64,000 nt of DNA from Sphingomonas rhizophila. Its GTDB lineage: Bacteria > Pseudomonadota > Alphaproteobacteria > Sphingomonadales > Sphingomonadaceae. Below are positions 17,562 through 30,206 of this stretch, in pieces (position 1 is the first letter of the stretch; each line of letters opens with the position of its first letter). The position numbers and the translations under genes were made by a program. Below the pieces are notes generated by a model, which was not told the origin of the DNA, searched no databases, and saw only the letters and a list, made by a program, of their open reading frames with translations. The stretch lies in the NCBI RefSeq assembly GCF_014396585.1, contig NZ_CP060717.1:1-64000 (forward strand), read 5' to 3'.

Positions 17562-19025
17562 ATGGCCGTTCTTCCGGGGCTTCCCCCGCGCACCCGCAAG
17601 GTAAAAGTGCTCGCGACGCTGGGCCCCGCCTCGTCCGACCCGGGGATGATCGAGGCGCTGCTTCGAGCCGGCGCCGACGCATTCCGCATCAACATGAGCC
17701 ATGGTGAGCGGGCCGACAAGGCCAAGCTCGTCGACGCGATTCGCGGACTGGAACGGAGCCTGGGCCGGCCGATCTCGATCGTGTTTGACCTGCAGGGTCC
17801 CAAGCTTCGCGTCGGCGAGTTCAAGGACAAGTCGGTGATGCTCGAGACCGGGCAGACCTTCGTCCTCGACCTGGACGAGACGCCGGGCGACGCGACCCGC
17901 GCGCTGTTGCCGCACCCCGAATTGTTCGAAACGCTGGCGCCGGGCGACCGGCTGCTGATCGACGACGGCAAGGTGCGCTTGAAGGCGTTGACCGTCGCGC
18001 CCGACCGGATCGAGGCGGAGGTCGTGGTCGGCGGCAAGGTCAGCAACAACAAGGGCGTCAACGTTCCCGACGTAGTGGTGCCGATTCCCGCGCTGACCGA
18101 AAAGGACCGGCTGGACCTCGAATTCGCGCTCAGCCAGGGCGCCGATTTCATCGCGCTGTCGTTCGTGCAGCGCCCCGAGGACGTGATCGAGGCGCGGGGA
18201 CTCGTCGGGGACAAGGCGGCGCTGCTCGCCAAGATCGAAAAGCCGCAGGCGATCGAGCGGCTGGCCGAAATCCTTGACCATGCCGACGCGGTGATGGTCG
18301 CGCGCGGCGACCTTGGCGTCGAGCTTCCGCCCGAAGGCGTCCCGCCGCTCCAGAACAAGATCGTCGCGATGGCGCGCCAGGCCGGCAAGCCGGTCGTGGT
18401 CGCGACCCAGATGCTGGAATCGATGATCGTCAGCCCGACGCCGACCCGCGCCGAAGTCAGCGACGTCGCCACCGCCATCTACGACGGTGCCGACGCGGTC
18501 ATGCTGTCGGCCGAAAGCGCCGCGGGCGCCTATCCGGTCGAGGCGGTGACAATGATGGACCGCATCGCCGCCAGCGTCGAAAGCGATCCCGTCTACGCGG
18601 CGCGCATCCATTTCACGGAAACGCCGAGCGAGGCGACCGCCGCCGACGCGCTGAGCGAGAGCGCCGCGCAGATTGCCCGGACCCTGACGGTCAGGGCGAT
18701 GGCCTGCTTCACCTCGTCGGGATCGACTGCGCGACGCATCGTCCGCGAACGGCCGCCGGTGCCGACCATCGCCATGACGTCGAGCAGGTCAGTTGCGCGC
18801 CGCCTGTCGCTGCAATGGGGCATCCACGCCATCCACACCCGCGACGTCCACAGCTTCGAGGACATGGTCGGCAAGGCAAAGCGCATGGCGCTTCGCCACG
18901 CGATGGCGAACGCCAACGACCGGCTGATCATCATGGCCGGCGTCCCGTTCGGGAAAAGCGGCTCGACCAACGTGCTGCACATCGTGCGGGTCGAAGGGAC
19001 CGAGCTCGACGGATTCGACTTCTAG
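17562..19025 (+). CDS. pyk: Pyruvate kinase
   Basis: A 487-residue glycolytic enzyme transferring phosphate from phosphoenolpyruvate to ADP. Features in order: KVLATLGPASSDP, FRINMSHG, FDLQGPKLRVGEF, the active-site region LLAKIEKPQAIERL, MVARGDLGVELP and ATQMLESMI, then a C-terminal allosteric domain. The ATG at 17562, preceded by GAGG, is preferred over in-frame ATGs at 17472 and 17532 because the product then matches family length. It converges on nnrD with overlapping stop codons. Confidence 0.95.
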   Translation: MAVLPGLPPRTRKVKVLATLGPASSDPGMIEALLRAGADAFRINMSHGERADKAKLVDAIRGLERSLGRPISIVFDLQGPKLRVGEFKDKSVMLETGQTFVLDLDETPGDATRALLPHPELFETLAPGDRLLIDDGKVRLKALTVAPDRIEAEVVVGGKVSNNKGVNVPDVVVPIPALTEKDRLDLEFALSQGADFIALSFVQRPEDVIEARGLVGDKAALLAKIEKPQAIERLAEILDHADAVMVARGDLGVELPPEGVPPLQNKIVAMARQAGKPVVVATQMLESMIVSPTPTRAEVSDVATAIYDGADAVMLSAESAAGAYPVEAVTMMDRIAASVESDPVYAARIHFTETPSEATAADALSESAAQIARTLTVRAMACFTSSGSTARRIVRERPPVPTIAMTSSRSVARRLSLQWGIHAIHTRDVHSFEDMVGKAKRMALRHAMANANDRLIIMAGVPFGKSGSTNVLHIVRVEGTELDGFDF

Positions 19026-19900
19026 GCGACCGCTTGGGCAATCAGGGCGGGCACCTCGCCAGGGATCTCGCGCGACAGGAAGCCGACCGGGCCGACCGTC
19101 TCGCCGAGCCGCCGTCCCGCTTCGCCGTGGAGCCACACGCCCCACAGCAGCGCATCGAGCGGCGTCGCCCCCCGCGCGAGCAGGCCGCCGACGATCCCGG
19201 CCAGCACATCGCCCGACCCAGATACGCCAAGGCCAGGTCCGCCGCCGGCGTAGCGCCAGCAGGGTCCACCGGGCGCGACGATGTGGCTCTTGACGCCCTT
19301 GACCAGCACCAGCGCGTCGTAGCGCTCGGCGCATTGGCGTCCCGCCCCGAGCGGGTCGGCCTCGACCTCCTCAATGTCGCAGCCGAGCAGGCTGGCCATT
19401 TCACCGGCATGGGGAAGAAGGATTGGCGGAACGCTGGCGGCGCGGGCATCGTCGGCGCGCTGCGGCAGGGCGTGGAGCAGCGCGGCGTCGAGCACGACCC
19501 GCTTGCCCGCGCGGCACAGCTCGCCCGCCAGCCGCTCCGCCGCCGGATTGCCGCGCAGGCCCGGCCCGGCGACGACCACATCGATATCCGCCAGCCGCTC
19601 GAGCATCGGGGTGACCGCTCGCCGCGAAAAGCCGCCGTCCCGCGCGGTGGCGTAGCCGACGACCATTGCTTCGGGCATGGCGATGCCGAGGTGGACGGCG
19701 ATGTCGTCCGGCGCGGCGAGCTGAAGCTTGCCCGCCCCCGCCCGCATCGCCCCGTGGGCGGTCAGCAGCGCCGCGCCCGGCACGTCGCGCGACCCGGCGA
19801 TGATCAGGATCCGCCCGTGACCGTCCTTGTCCGACCCGACCACGGGCGGCAGCGGGTGACGCTTCAACTCGGTCGGGGTCAGGTTGCGCGGCGCCGTCAT
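19022..19900 (-). CDS. nnrD: ADP/ATP-dependent NAD(P)H-hydrate dehydratase
   Basis: A 292-residue ribokinase-like (CARKD) protein that repairs hydrated NAD(P)H. Diagnostic segments are ILIIAGSRDVPGAALL, GPGLRGN, PILLPHAGEMASLLG and the GSGDVLAGIVGGLLARG anion hole. It lacks the NnrE epimerase domain that is fused in many bacteria, so epimerase activity must be encoded elsewhere. It overlaps the histidine phosphatase gene by four bases (ATGA). Confidence 0.92.
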   Translation of the reverse strand: MTAPRNLTPTELKRHPLPPVVGSDKDGHGRILIIAGSRDVPGAALLTAHGAMRAGAGKLQLAAPDDIAVHLGIAMPEAMVVGYATARDGGFSRRAVTPMLERLADIDVVVAGPGLRGNPAAERLAGELCRAGKRVVLDAALLHALPQRADDARAASVPPILLPHAGEMASLLGCDIEEVEADPLGAGRQCAERYDALVLVKGVKSHIVAPGGPCWRYAGGGPGLGVSGSGDVLAGIVGGLLARGATPLDALLWGVWLHGEAGRRLGETVGPVGFLSREIPGEVPALIAQAVA

Positions 19901-20667
19901 CGCGATCCGGTCATGACCTCGGGCTCGGCGGTCTTGGGCGTGCCCTGTTCCTCCAGCGGCGCACCGTGGTTCCACAGCGCCAGCGTCGGCACGCACAGCG
20001 CCTGCGCATTGGGCTCGAAGTCGAAGGCGGCGATTCCGCAATTGAGAATGTCGGCCTGCTTGTCGATCGCCAGTATCTGGCCTTCGGTCAGCTCCTCGAG
20101 GATGTAGCGCATGCACAGCACCACGACCTGGTGGCAGACGACCAGCACCCGCTTGTCGGCATAGTGAAGGTTGATGGTGTTCATCATCGAGCGGAGCCGC
20201 AGGATGACGTCGGCCCAGCTCTCGCCGCCCGGCGGGCGGTGGTAGAATTTGCCCATCTTGGCGCGGTGGGCGGCTTCCTGCGGATACTGCTCGCGGATGC
20301 CGAGCGTAGTCAGGCCGTCGAACACCCCGAACTCGCGTTCGCGCAGCCGCTCGTCGAGGATCGTCGGCTTGGCCCCGCCGCACAGCCCGCCGGCGGCGCA
20401 GATCGCCTCGGCCGTCTGGCGCGCCCGGACATAGGGACTGGACAGCAGCACCTCCGGCTTCTGGTCCTCCGGCAGCGACGCGAACCACCGCCCCGCCGCC
20501 TCCGCCTGGGCGTGGCCGAGGTCGGATAGCGGCACGTCGACGTCGCGCAGGTCGAGATCGATCACCGAATGGCCCGCCTCATGTGCGAGGTCGCGGGCGA
20601 CATTGCCCTGGCTCTGCCCGTGACGGACCAGCCACAACCGTTCGGGCCAATGCTGTCGCTGCGCCAT
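19897..20667 (-). CDS. Histidine phosphatase family protein
   Basis: A 256-residue member of the phosphoglycerate mutase-like superfamily. The catalytic LVRHGQSQGN motif is near residue 13, SSPYVRARQTAE near residue 82, and the second histidine in VVCHQVVV. Longer than small phosphatases such as SixA or CobC; the substrate (sugar phosphate, nucleotide or protein) cannot be told. First gene of a two-gene unit with nnrD, divergent from the propionyl-CoA operon. Confidence 0.88.
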   Translation of the reverse strand: MAQRQHWPERLWLVRHGQSQGNVARDLAHEAGHSVIDLDLRDVDVPLSDLGHAQAEAAGRWFASLPEDQKPEVLLSSPYVRARQTAEAICAAGGLCGGAKPTILDERLREREFGVFDGLTTLGIREQYPQEAAHRAKMGKFYHRPPGGESWADVILRLRSMMNTINLHYADKRVLVVCHQVVVLCMRYILEELTEGQILAIDKQADILNCGIAAFDFEPNAQALCVPTLALWNHGAPLEEQGTPKTAEPEVMTGSR

Positions 20668-20758
20668 CTGTCCTCCTGTTCGCCCCGACCAACCCCGTCA
20701 GGCTGAACTTGTTTCCATCCGCCGGCTAGCCTAGCGCTGGCCGCCCGAAGGAGAGCAT

Positions 20759-22285
20759 ATGGCGACGACCATCGACGAACTGGAGAAGCGGCGCGAGGCG
20801 GCGCGGATGGGCGGCGGGCAGAAGCGCATCGACGCGCAGCACGCCAAGGGCCGCCTGACGGCGCGCGAGCGTCTGACCGTGCTGCTCGACCCGGACTCGT
20901 TCGAAGAAGTCGACATGTATGTGGAGCATAATTGCGTCGACTTCGGCATGGAGAGCCAGAAATTTCCCGGCGACGGCGTCGTTACCGGCAGCGGCACGAT
21001 CAACGGCCGGCTGGTCTATGTCTTCGCGCAGGACTTCACCGTGTTCGGCGGCTCGCTGTCCGAACGCCACGCGCAGAAAATCTGCAAGATCATGGACGCG
21101 GCGATGAAGGTCGGCGCGCCGGTGATCGGCCTCAACGACAGCGGCGGCGCGCGGATCCAGGAAGGCGTCGCCTCGCTCGGCGGCTATGCCGAGGTGTTCC
21201 AGCGCAACGTGCTCGCCAGCGGCGTGGTGCCGCAGCTCAGCCTGATCATGGGTCCGTGCGCGGGCGGCGCGGTCTATTCACCGGCGATGACCGACTTCAT
21301 CTTCATGGTGAAGGATTCGAGCTACATGTTCGTCACCGGGCCTGACGTGGTGAAGACGGTGACCAACGAGGTGGTGACCCAGGAAGAGCTGGGCGGCGCC
21401 ATTACCCACACGCAGAAATCTGGTGTCGCCGATGTGGCGTTCGAGAACGACATCGACGCCTTGCTGGCGACGCGGGAGTTCTTCGATTTTCTGCCGCTGT
21501 CGAACCGCCACGACGTGCCGGAACGGCCCACCGAAGACCGCTGGGACCGGATCGAGGAAAGCCTCGACACGCTAGTCCCGCCGAGCGCGGCAACCCCCTA
21601 CGACATGCACGAGCTGATCCGGAAGGTCGCCGACGAGGGCGACTTCTTCGAGCTCCAGCCCAAGCATGCTGCCAACATCATCGTCGGCTTCGCGCGCATC
21701 GAGGGGCGGACCGTCGGCATCGTCGCCAACCAGCCGATGGTGCTGGCCGGATGTCTCGACATCAATTCATCGAAGAAGGGCGCGCGCTTCGTCCGCTTCT
21801 GCGACGCGTTCGACATCCCGATCGTCACCTTCGTCGACGTGCCCGGATTCCTGCCCGGCGTGGGGCAGGAACATCACGGCATCATCAAGCATGGCGCCAA
21901 GCTGCTGTTCGCCTATGCCGAGGCGACGGTGCCGAAGATCACGGTCATCACCCGCAAGGCCTATGGCGGCGCCTATGACGTCATGGCGTCGAAGCATCTG
22001 CGCGGCGATTTGAACTACGCCTGGCCGACCGCCGAGATCGCGGTGATGGGCGCCAAGGGCGCGGTTGAGATCATCTTCCGCGGCCAGACGGCGGAAGAGC
22101 AGGCGGAACGCACCCGCGAATATGAAGAGCGCTTCGCCAACCCGTTCGTGGCGGCGAGCAAGGGCTTCATCGACGAGGTGATCTACCCGCACTCGACGCG
22201 CAAGCGCGTGGCGTTGGGCCTGCGCAAACTCCGCGACAAGGCGCTGGAAAATCCGTGGAAGAAACACGACAATATTCCGCTGTGA
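20759..22285 (+). CDS. pccB: Propionyl-CoA carboxylase beta subunit (carboxyltransferase)
   Basis: A 508-residue carboxyltransferase moving carboxyl from biotin on PccA to propionyl-CoA, giving methylmalonyl-CoA. N-terminal and C-terminal crotonase-like lobes are visible: [20 protein letters not shown] and [16 protein letters not shown], then [20 protein letters not shown] and [15 protein letters not shown]. The start has GGAGAG just upstream. It leads an operon with mce, methylmalonyl-CoA mutase and pccA, which fixes propionyl-CoA rather than another acyl-CoA as the substrate. Confidence 0.96.
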   Translation: MATTIDELEKRREAARMGGGQKRIDAQHAKGRLTARERLTVLLDPDSFEEVDMYVEHNCVDFGMESQKFPGDGVVTGSGTINGRLVYVFAQDFTVFGGSLSERHAQKICKIMDAAMKVGAPVIGLNDSGGARIQEGVASLGGYAEVFQRNVLASGVVPQLSLIMGPCAGGAVYSPAMTDFIFMVKDSSYMFVTGPDVVKTVTNEVVTQEELGGAITHTQKSGVADVAFENDIDALLATREFFDFLPLSNRHDVPERPTEDRWDRIEESLDTLVPPSAATPYDMHELIRKVADEGDFFELQPKHAANIIVGFARIEGRTVGIVANQPMVLAGCLDINSSKKGARFVRFCDAFDIPIVTFVDVPGFLPGVGQEHHGIIKHGAKLLFAYAEATVPKITVITRKAYGGAYDVMASKHLRGDLNYAWPTAEIAVMGAKGAVEIIFRGQTAEEQAERTREYEERFANPFVAASKGFIDEVIYPHSTRKRVALGLRKLRDKALENPWKKHDNIPL

Positions 22286-22542
22286 GCGATTGGTTTCTTC
22301 TCGAATGGCTGGATGCAGCCGGTAAGAAGCAGGCCGACATCGCCAATGATCTGGAATGGAATAAATCCAAGGTTAGCATGGTTGTGCGGGGAATGCAGCG
22401 GTACACTCGAGATGAGGTGAATGAACTGTCTGCCTATCTGGGCATTCGACCGCACGAGTTATTGATGCACCCATCGGAGGCGATGGCTTATCGACAGCTA
22501 CGTTCGGCAGCTGAAGCAATTGTGACAGGAAAAAATCAATGA
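22282..22542 (+). CDS. Small XRE-type helix-turn-helix regulator
   Basis: An 86-residue protein consisting of one Cro/CI-type [23 protein letters not shown] is the HTH, followed by [22 protein letters not shown]. The GTG at 22282 overlaps the pccB TGA (GTGA), and its own stop overlaps the mce ATG, so it is locked into the operon. G+C is visibly lower than in flanking genes (roughly half), suggesting separate ancestry or low codon adaptation. A local regulator of the propionate operon is the simplest idea; there is no direct proof. Confidence 0.85.
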   Translation: MSDWFLLEWLDAAGKKQADIANDLEWNKSKVSMVVRGMQRYTRDEVNELSAYLGIRPHELLMHPSEAMAYRQLRSAAEAIVTGKNQ

Positions 22543-22958
22543 AGCTCGGACGCTTGAACCATGTCGGGGTCGCGACGCCGTCGATCGAGAGGTCGGTCGC
22601 GCTGTATCGCGAGAAGATGGGGGCAACGACGGTGCATGACCCGTTCGACCTACCCGCGCAGGGCGTGCGGGTGTGCTTCGTCGATGCGCCGAACATGCAG
22701 GTCGAGTTGATCGAGCCGCTGGGCGCGGACTCGCCGATCGTTAGGTTCCTCGAGCGCAATCCCGAGGGCGGCCAGCACCACCTCTGCTTCGAGGTCGCGG
22801 ACATCGATGAGGCGCGCGCCTGGTACGAAGCCAAGGGCGTGGGCATCCTCGGCCCGACCCGCATCGGCGCGCACGGCACGCCGATCTTCTTCCTCCACCC
22901 CAAGGACATGGGCGGCGTGCTGACCGAAATCATGGAAAGCCCGCGCCAAGCGCATTGA
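22539..22958 (+). CDS. mce: Methylmalonyl-CoA epimerase
   Basis: A 139-residue VOC-fold metalloenzyme converting (2S)- to (2R)-methylmalonyl-CoA. It shows [20 protein letters not shown], the metal-binding [11 protein letters not shown], and the C-terminal [15 protein letters not shown] typical of epimerases. It acts between carboxylase and mutase, whose genes flank it. Confidence 0.95.
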   Translation: MKLGRLNHVGVATPSIERSVALYREKMGATTVHDPFDLPAQGVRVCFVDAPNMQVELIEPLGADSPIVRFLERNPEGGQHHLCFEVADIDEARAWYEAKGVGILGPTRIGAHGTPIFFLHPKDMGGVLTEIMESPRQAH

Positions 22959-22995
22959 TTGGCAAGCGGGAACGCCCGCGCTAGGGCCGTTTTCC

Positions 22996-25124
<2,129 letters not shown>

Positions 25125-25128
<4 letters not shown>

Positions 25129-25346
25129 AGAAGCTGATCTTCATTGGCGCATCGATCATTTATGCGATTGTTGACTGTCTCATTTACCTGGGATTGACGT
25201 TGCAATGTGGATTGGGTCCAGACAGTCCCATAACCTGCAATGATAATGCAGATCGGCAGGCATTCAGCTTTGCTGTTGGGTCGTTCGTTTTCTATGCCAT
25301 CCTAAGCGTCGGCTTTTGGCGCTATCGGTCAAAGTCGAAGAGCTGA
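25125..25346 (+). CDS. Small two-helix membrane protein of unknown function
   Basis: A 73-residue protein with two predicted membrane helices (about 3-25 and 48-66) joined by a short polar loop containing two of its three cysteines, and a basic C-terminus (YRSKSKS). The GTG start overlaps the mutase TGA, and the stop lies one base before pccA, so it is co-transcribed. Its G+C is clearly lower than its neighbours. No family is recognised. Confidence 0.7.
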
Positions 25347-25347
25347 G

Positions 25348-27356
25348 ATGTTCACAAAAATCCTGATCGCCAATCGCGGGGAAATTGCCTGTCGCGTGAT
25401 ACGCACCGCCAAGGCAATGGGCATCAAGACGGTCGCGGTCTATTCCGACGCCGACGCTCGCGCGCCGCATGTACGGATGGCGGACGAAAGCGTTCGCCTC
25501 GGTCCGGCGCCGGCAGCGGAAAGCTATCTCAAGGCCGAGCTGATCATCGACGCGTGCCGGGCGACCGGCGCGGAGGCGGTGCATCCGGGCTATGGCTTCC
25601 TGTCCGAGCGGACCAGCTTTGCCGAGGCGTTGAAGGACGCCGGCATCGCGTTCATCGGCCCGCCGGCCAACGCGATCGCGGCGATGGGCGACAAGATCGA
25701 ATCCAAGAAGCTGGCCAAGGAAGCGGGCGTCAACGTCGTCCCCGGCTACCTCGGTGAGATTGCCGACACCGACGAGGCGGTGCGGATCGCGGGTGACATC
25801 GGCTATCCGGTGATGATGAAGGCGTCGGCCGGCGGCGGTGGCAAGGGCATGCGTCTCGCCTATTCGGAGCAGGACGTGCGTGAAGGCTTCGAGGCGACCA
25901 AGCGCGAGGGCCTCGCCAGCTTCGGCGACGATCGGGTATTCCTGGAAAAATTCATCGAGGATCCGCGCCACATCGAGATCCAGATCCTCGGCGACCAGCA
26001 CGGCAACATCGTCTATTTGAATGAACGCGAATGCTCGATCCAGCGCCGCCACCAGAAGGTGGTCGAGGAAGCGCCGTCACCTTTCGTGTCGCCGGAGATG
26101 CGCCGCGCCATGGGCGAGCAATGCGTCGCGCTGGCCCGCGCGGTGGGTTACTATTCGGCGGGCACGGTCGAGCTAATCGTCAACGGCGCCGACCCGACCG
26201 GCAAGGGTTTCTACTTCCTGGAAATGAACACCCGGCTGCAGGTCGAGCATCCGGTGACCGAGGAAATCACCGGCCTCGACCTCGTCGAGCAGATGATCCG
26301 CGTTGCCGCCGGCGAGAAGCTGGCGTTCACGCAGGACGACGTGAAGATCGACGGCTGGTCGATCGAGACCCGAGTCTATGCCGAGGATCCGTATCGCGGG
26401 TTCCTGCCCTCGACCGGGCGGCTGACGACCTACCAGCCGCCGCGCCTCGATAGCGATGGCGACGTTCGAGTGCGCGTCGACGACGGCGTGTTCGAAGGCG
26501 GCGAGGTCAGCATGTTCTACGACCCGATGATCGCCAAGCTGATCACCCACGCGCCGACGCGGCAAGCGGCGATCGACGCGCAGATCGAGGCGCTCGACGC
26601 GTTCCAGCTCAACGGCATTTCCGACAACATCGATTTTCTGTCGGCGCTGATGCAGCACCCGCGCTTCCAGTCGGGCAACCTCACCACCGGCTTTATCGCC
26701 GAGGAGTATCCCGAAGGGTTCCATGGCGCGCCGGCGGACGAGGAACTGGTCAAGGACCTAGCGGCGATCGCGGCGATGGTCGCCGCGACCCACGAGACCC
26801 GCGCGGCGATGGTCGACGGGCAGCTTGGCGGTCCGGTGTTTCCCGACGGCGACTATGTGGTGCGCGTATCGGGCGACGAGTTCGCGGTCGCGATCGAGCC
26901 TTATGACGGCGGCCTGCTGGTCAGCGTCGACGGCGAGGAAGAGATCGACCTGGTCGGCGATTATGTGCCGGGCCAGCCGCTGATCGTTGCCTACCTCGAC
27001 GACCGCCGCCGCATCGTCCAAGTCGCCAAGGAGGGGCGCGGCTGGCGCCTGACCGCGCGGGGGCGCGTCACGACGTGCAGGTGCTGGCGCCCCATGTCGC
27101 CGACCTGACTCGCCACATGATCGAAAAGGAAGCGCCCGACCTGTCGCGCTTCCTGCTGGCGCCGATGCCGGGGCTGCTCACCAAGCTGGAGGTCAAGGCC
27201 GGCGACAAGGTCGAGGCCGGCCAGCCGGTCGCGGTGATCGAGGCGATGAAGATGGAAAACATCCTCCGTGCGACCAAGGCGACGACGGTGAAGGCGGTGC
27301 CGGCGGGCGTCGGCGACAGCCTGGCCGTCGACGAGGTGATCGTCGAGTTCGACTAG
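25348..27356 (+). CDS. pccA: Propionyl-CoA carboxylase alpha subunit (biotin carboxylase/BCCP), one-base frame break
   Basis: Biotin carboxylase and biotin carrier in one chain. The ATP-grasp biotin carboxylase spans about residues 1-450 (KASAGGGGKGMRLAYSEQD, ERECSIQRRHQKVVEEAPSP, EMNTRLQVEHPVTE), then a BT domain, then the biotinyl domain with VIEAMKMENILR. The frame breaks near 27059-27063: upstream frame ends ARGRVTTCR and stops at 27108, while the biotinyl domain continues in another frame. Adding one G to that run of five restores RGARHDVQVLAPHV and a single 669-residue protein. Without it the product loses biotin and would be inactive, so an assembly error is likelier than decay. Confidence 0.9.
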
Positions 27357-27794
27357 GAGCGTCGCTCGAGGTGGAGCAGCGGGTAGGGGCGGCCCTGTCC
27401 GTCGCGCTCGCTTCGGCCGGTGATCGTAAAGCCGATGCCTTCGTAAAAGGAGCGCGCGGGAACGTTGGCTTCGTTGACGTCGAGCGGACGACCGGCTTGC
27501 CGGCGGCGAACCGCTCGACCATCGCCCGGCCGATGCCGCGGCCTTGCGCGGCCGGGGCGACGAACAGCGCATCGATGGTGTCGCCCTCGGCAATCATGAA
27601 GGCCAGCGGTTGGCCATCTTCGGCGACGGCGAGGTCATATGCGAGGCCGGGCAGCTTCGCCGCCACCTCGGCGTCGATGACGGCGCGATCCTCGCCGCTC
27701 AGGAAATCGTGACCGCTCTCGCCGGTGGCGGCTCTCCAGATGGCCAGCGCGGCGGGGCATCCGCCGCCGTCGAACGGCGGACGTGCCAGATCAC
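27353..27794 (-). pseudogene. GNAT N-acetyltransferase, broken by two one-base shifts
   Basis: The GTG at 27792-27794 overlaps the mgtC stop. The frame starts VIWHVRRSTAADAP, then must gain one base at the C run complementary to 27754-27757 to continue as AALAIWRAATGESGHDFLSG. It runs through the acetyl-CoA site LFVAPAAQGRGIGRAMVERF and must gain one more base around 27490-27505 to reach LDVNEANVPARSFYEGIGF, the typical GNAT C-terminus. Two added bases give 147 codons ending at 27353. Either a true pseudogene or, as for other genes here, under-called bases. Substrate unknown. Confidence 0.75.
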
Positions 27795-28228
27795 TTCGTC
27801 AGTCTCTTGAGAGGCGGCAGGACCCACAGGGTAATCGCGGTGGCCGCGGTCAGCATCAGCGCGACGTCGTAGCTGCCGAGGCCGACGGCGATTCCGATCG
27901 CGCCTGTGACCCACAGGCTGGCGGCGGTCGCGGTGCCGCGAACGCTGTCGTCCTTGCGCAGGATGGCGCCCCCACCGATGAAGCCCATGCCGGTGATCAG
28001 CCCCTCGATGATCCGCGCCAGCGCCTCGGGGTTGTCGGCGGCGATGCCCTCCGCGGCCTGGATCAGCCCGCAGCACGCCACCGCGACCAGCGGAAAGGTG
28101 CGCAGGCCCGCGCTCCGCTCCTCCTGCTCGCGGTTCCAGCCTATGGGCAAGGCAAGAAGGTAGGCGATCGCCAGTGCCGCCAGGTGAGGCAGGACATTGA
28201 AGGACTGCCCGCCCAGGATGTCGCTCAT
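27791..28228 (-). CDS. MgtC/SapB family membrane protein
   Basis: A 145-residue hydrophobic protein with four to five helices and the family signature GMGFIGGGAILR and LPIGWNREQEERSAGLR. It lacks the C-terminal ACT-like domain of virulence MgtC proteins, as in the short SapB type. MgtC proteins affect ATP synthase and phosphate or magnesium homeostasis. The ATG overlaps the ligase stop by four bases, though no functional link is obvious. Confidence 0.88.
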   Translation of the reverse strand: MSDILGGQSFNVLPHLAALAIAYLLALPIGWNREQEERSAGLRTFPLVAVACCGLIQAAEGIAADNPEALARIIEGLITGMGFIGGGAILRKDDSVRGTATAASLWVTGAIGIAVGLGSYDVALMLTAATAITLWVLPPLKRLTK

Positions 28229-29817
28229 TGATCCGTCTCCTCGCCCGATCGGTTGCGCAATTCGACGCGGCGAAGCTTACCGGTCGCCGTCTTGGGCAGC
28301 GCGTCGACGAACGCGATCTCGCGCGGATATTTGTAGGGCGCGATGCGGTCCTTGACGAAGGCCTTGAGCTTTTCGGCAAGCTCGTCGCTGGCCTCCGCGA
28401 AGTCGGCGAGGACGATGAATGCCTTCACCCGTTGCCCGCGTTCCGCGCAGGGAACGCCGATCACCGCGCATTCGACCACCGCCGGGTGGGCGATCAGCGC
28501 ATTTTCCACTTCGGGCGCGCCGATGTTGTAGCCGCTGCTGACGATCATGTCGTCGGTGCGGGCCTGGAACCAGAAATAGCCGTCGGCATCGCGGGCGTAG
28601 GTGTCGCCCGTCAAATTCCATCCATTTTGGACGTAATCTTTCTGACGCGGGTCATCGAGGTACCGGCAACCGGTCGGGCCCTTCACGGCAAGGCGCCCCT
28701 CGCCTTCGGCGAGCTGGTTGCCATCCGCGTCGAGGATCGCGGCGACATAGCCCGGTACGGCGCGGCCGGTTGCGCCGGGGCGGATTGCCTCGCCGCTTTC
28801 GGAGATGAAGATGTGCATCATCTCGGTCGCGCCGATGCCGTCGACGATCGCAATGCCGGTGCGCTCCTTCCAAGCCTGCCAGGTCGCTTGCGGCAGGTGC
28901 TCGCCGGCCGAAAGGCAGGACTTGAGGGTGGGCAGCGCCGCATCGATCGACGGTGAAGACAGCATTGCCTTGTAGGCCGTCGGAGCGGTGGCGAGGTGGG
29001 TGACGCCGAACCTGGCGACCGTGTCGAGCAATTGCGGGGGCGTTGCCTGCTCGACGGTGGCGATGGCCGCGCCAAAGCGGAGCGGGAACAGCAACGTCGC
29101 ACCCAGCCCGAAGGTGAAGGCGATCGGGGCCGATGTCAGCGCGATGTCGCCGGGGGTCATCGGGAAGTGGGTGCGAGCGAAGGTGTCGCCGGGACTGAGG
29201 CAATCGCGGTGGAAGTGGACGCAACCCTTGGGGATGCCGGTGGTGCCGCTGGTGAAGGCGATCAGCGCCGGCTCGTCCTGCGCGGTGTCAACCGGCGGTA
29301 GCGGCGTGAGCGCGGCGCAGCGGCTTTCGAGCGCGCCATGCCCGTAATCGCCGTCATATTTCAGAATGTGTTTCAGGCGGTGGGTCTGGTCCGCCGCCTC
29401 GCGCAGGTCGCCGATGAAGCGGCTGTCGCAGATGGCGTGGCTGATCTCGGCCTTGTCGATGATCGTCGCGATCTCGCCGGGGCGGAGCAGCGGCATGGTG
29501 GTGACGGCAACGCCGCCCGCCTTGAGCACGCCGAGCCAAGCGGCGAACAGCGTGTAGCCGTTGGGGCCGCGCAACAGGACGCGGTTGCCCGGGACCAGCT
29601 TTTCCTCGTCGACCAGCAGGCGCGCGACCCGGCCCGAAAATTCATCAAGGTCCGCATAGGTCCAGCGGCCGTGCCCGTTGACCACCGCGAGGTCGCCGGG
29701 CTTGCCGCCGCGCAGCAACTCCGCCGCCGCGTTCAGGCGATCGGGATAGTCGAGCAGGAGGAATTCCGGCTGGTCCTCGAGGGGCGGCAAGTGATCCCGG
29801 ACGAAATTGTCGCTCAT
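28225..29817 (-). CDS. Benzoate/2-aminobenzoate-CoA ligase family AMP-binding enzyme
   Basis: A 530-residue ANL-superfamily acyl-CoA synthetase. It has the P-loop FTSGTTGIPKG, the GIGATEMMHIF motif, the TGDTYARDADGYFWFQARTDD hinge region and the catalytic lysine in LPKTATGKLRR. Segments such as SSGYNIGAPEVENALIAHPA resemble benzoate-CoA and 2-aminobenzoate-CoA ligases. The ATG at 29815-29817 overlaps the ridA stop. Operon partners (RidA, acyl-CoA dehydrogenase, enoyl-CoA hydratase, SDR) suggest activation of an aminated aromatic acid for CoA-linked breakdown; substrate not proven. Confidence 0.85.
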   Translation of the reverse strand: MSDNFVRDHLPPLEDQPEFLLLDYPDRLNAAAELLRGGKPGDLAVVNGHGRWTYADLDEFSGRVARLLVDEEKLVPGNRVLLRGPNGYTLFAAWLGVLKAGGVAVTTMPLLRPGEIATIIDKAEISHAICDSRFIGDLREAADQTHRLKHILKYDGDYGHGALESRCAALTPLPPVDTAQDEPALIAFTSGTTGIPKGCVHFHRDCLSPGDTFARTHFPMTPGDIALTSAPIAFTFGLGATLLFPLRFGAAIATVEQATPPQLLDTVARFGVTHLATAPTAYKAMLSSPSIDAALPTLKSCLSAGEHLPQATWQAWKERTGIAIVDGIGATEMMHIFISESGEAIRPGATGRAVPGYVAAILDADGNQLAEGEGRLAVKGPTGCRYLDDPRQKDYVQNGWNLTGDTYARDADGYFWFQARTDDMIVSSGYNIGAPEVENALIAHPAVVECAVIGVPCAERGQRVKAFIVLADFAEASDELAEKLKAFVKDRIAPYKYPREIAFVDALPKTATGKLRRVELRNRSGEETDQ

Positions 29818-30206
29818 TCGGGCACCACCGCCGTCGCCTCGATCTCGACCCGCGCCTGCGGCTCGACCAGGCGGGCGACCTCGACTAGGGCCATCGCTGG
29901 GTAATGGTCGCCGACAACCCGCTTCCACGCCGCGCCGATCGCCTTCAGCGAGGCGAGGTATTCGTCGATCGAGGTGACGTAGCAGGTCAGTCGGACAAGG
30001 TGGTGCGGCCCTGCGCCGTCGCAGGCGAGGATTGCGGCGATATTGTCGAGCGCCTGCTCGAACTGGCCGGCGAGGCTATCCTGAGAGAAGCGCTCCTCCG
30101 CGTCCCAGCCGACCACGCCGGCAGTGTAGATGGTGCGCCCGGAGACGCTGATGCCGTTGGCGTAGCCTTTGGGCCGCGGCCAGCCCGGCGGCAGGAGCGA
30201 TTTCAT
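29814..30206 (-). CDS. RidA family (YjgF) imine/enamine deaminase
   Basis: A 130-residue RidA/YER057c-type protein with GYANGISVSGRTIYTAGVVGWD and the conserved ALVEVARLVEPQARVEIEA arginine region. RidA hydrolyses reactive enamines and imines. Within an operon for a CoA-activated amino-aromatic acid it could remove the amino group after ring reduction, as proposed for 2-aminobenzoyl-CoA pathways. Overlaps of four bases on both sides. Confidence 0.88.
   Translation of the reverse strand: MKSLLPPGWPRPKGYANGISVSGRTIYTAGVVGWDAEERFSQDSLAGQFEQALDNIAAILACDGAGPHHLVRLTCYVTSIDEYLASLKAIGAAWKRVVGDHYPAMALVEVARLVEPQARVEIEATAVVPE

Noticed and set aside
17478..18611. 377-codon open frame on the minus strand
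   Set aside because: Lies wholly antisense to pyk, whose motifs are complete; composition is that of a shadow frame.
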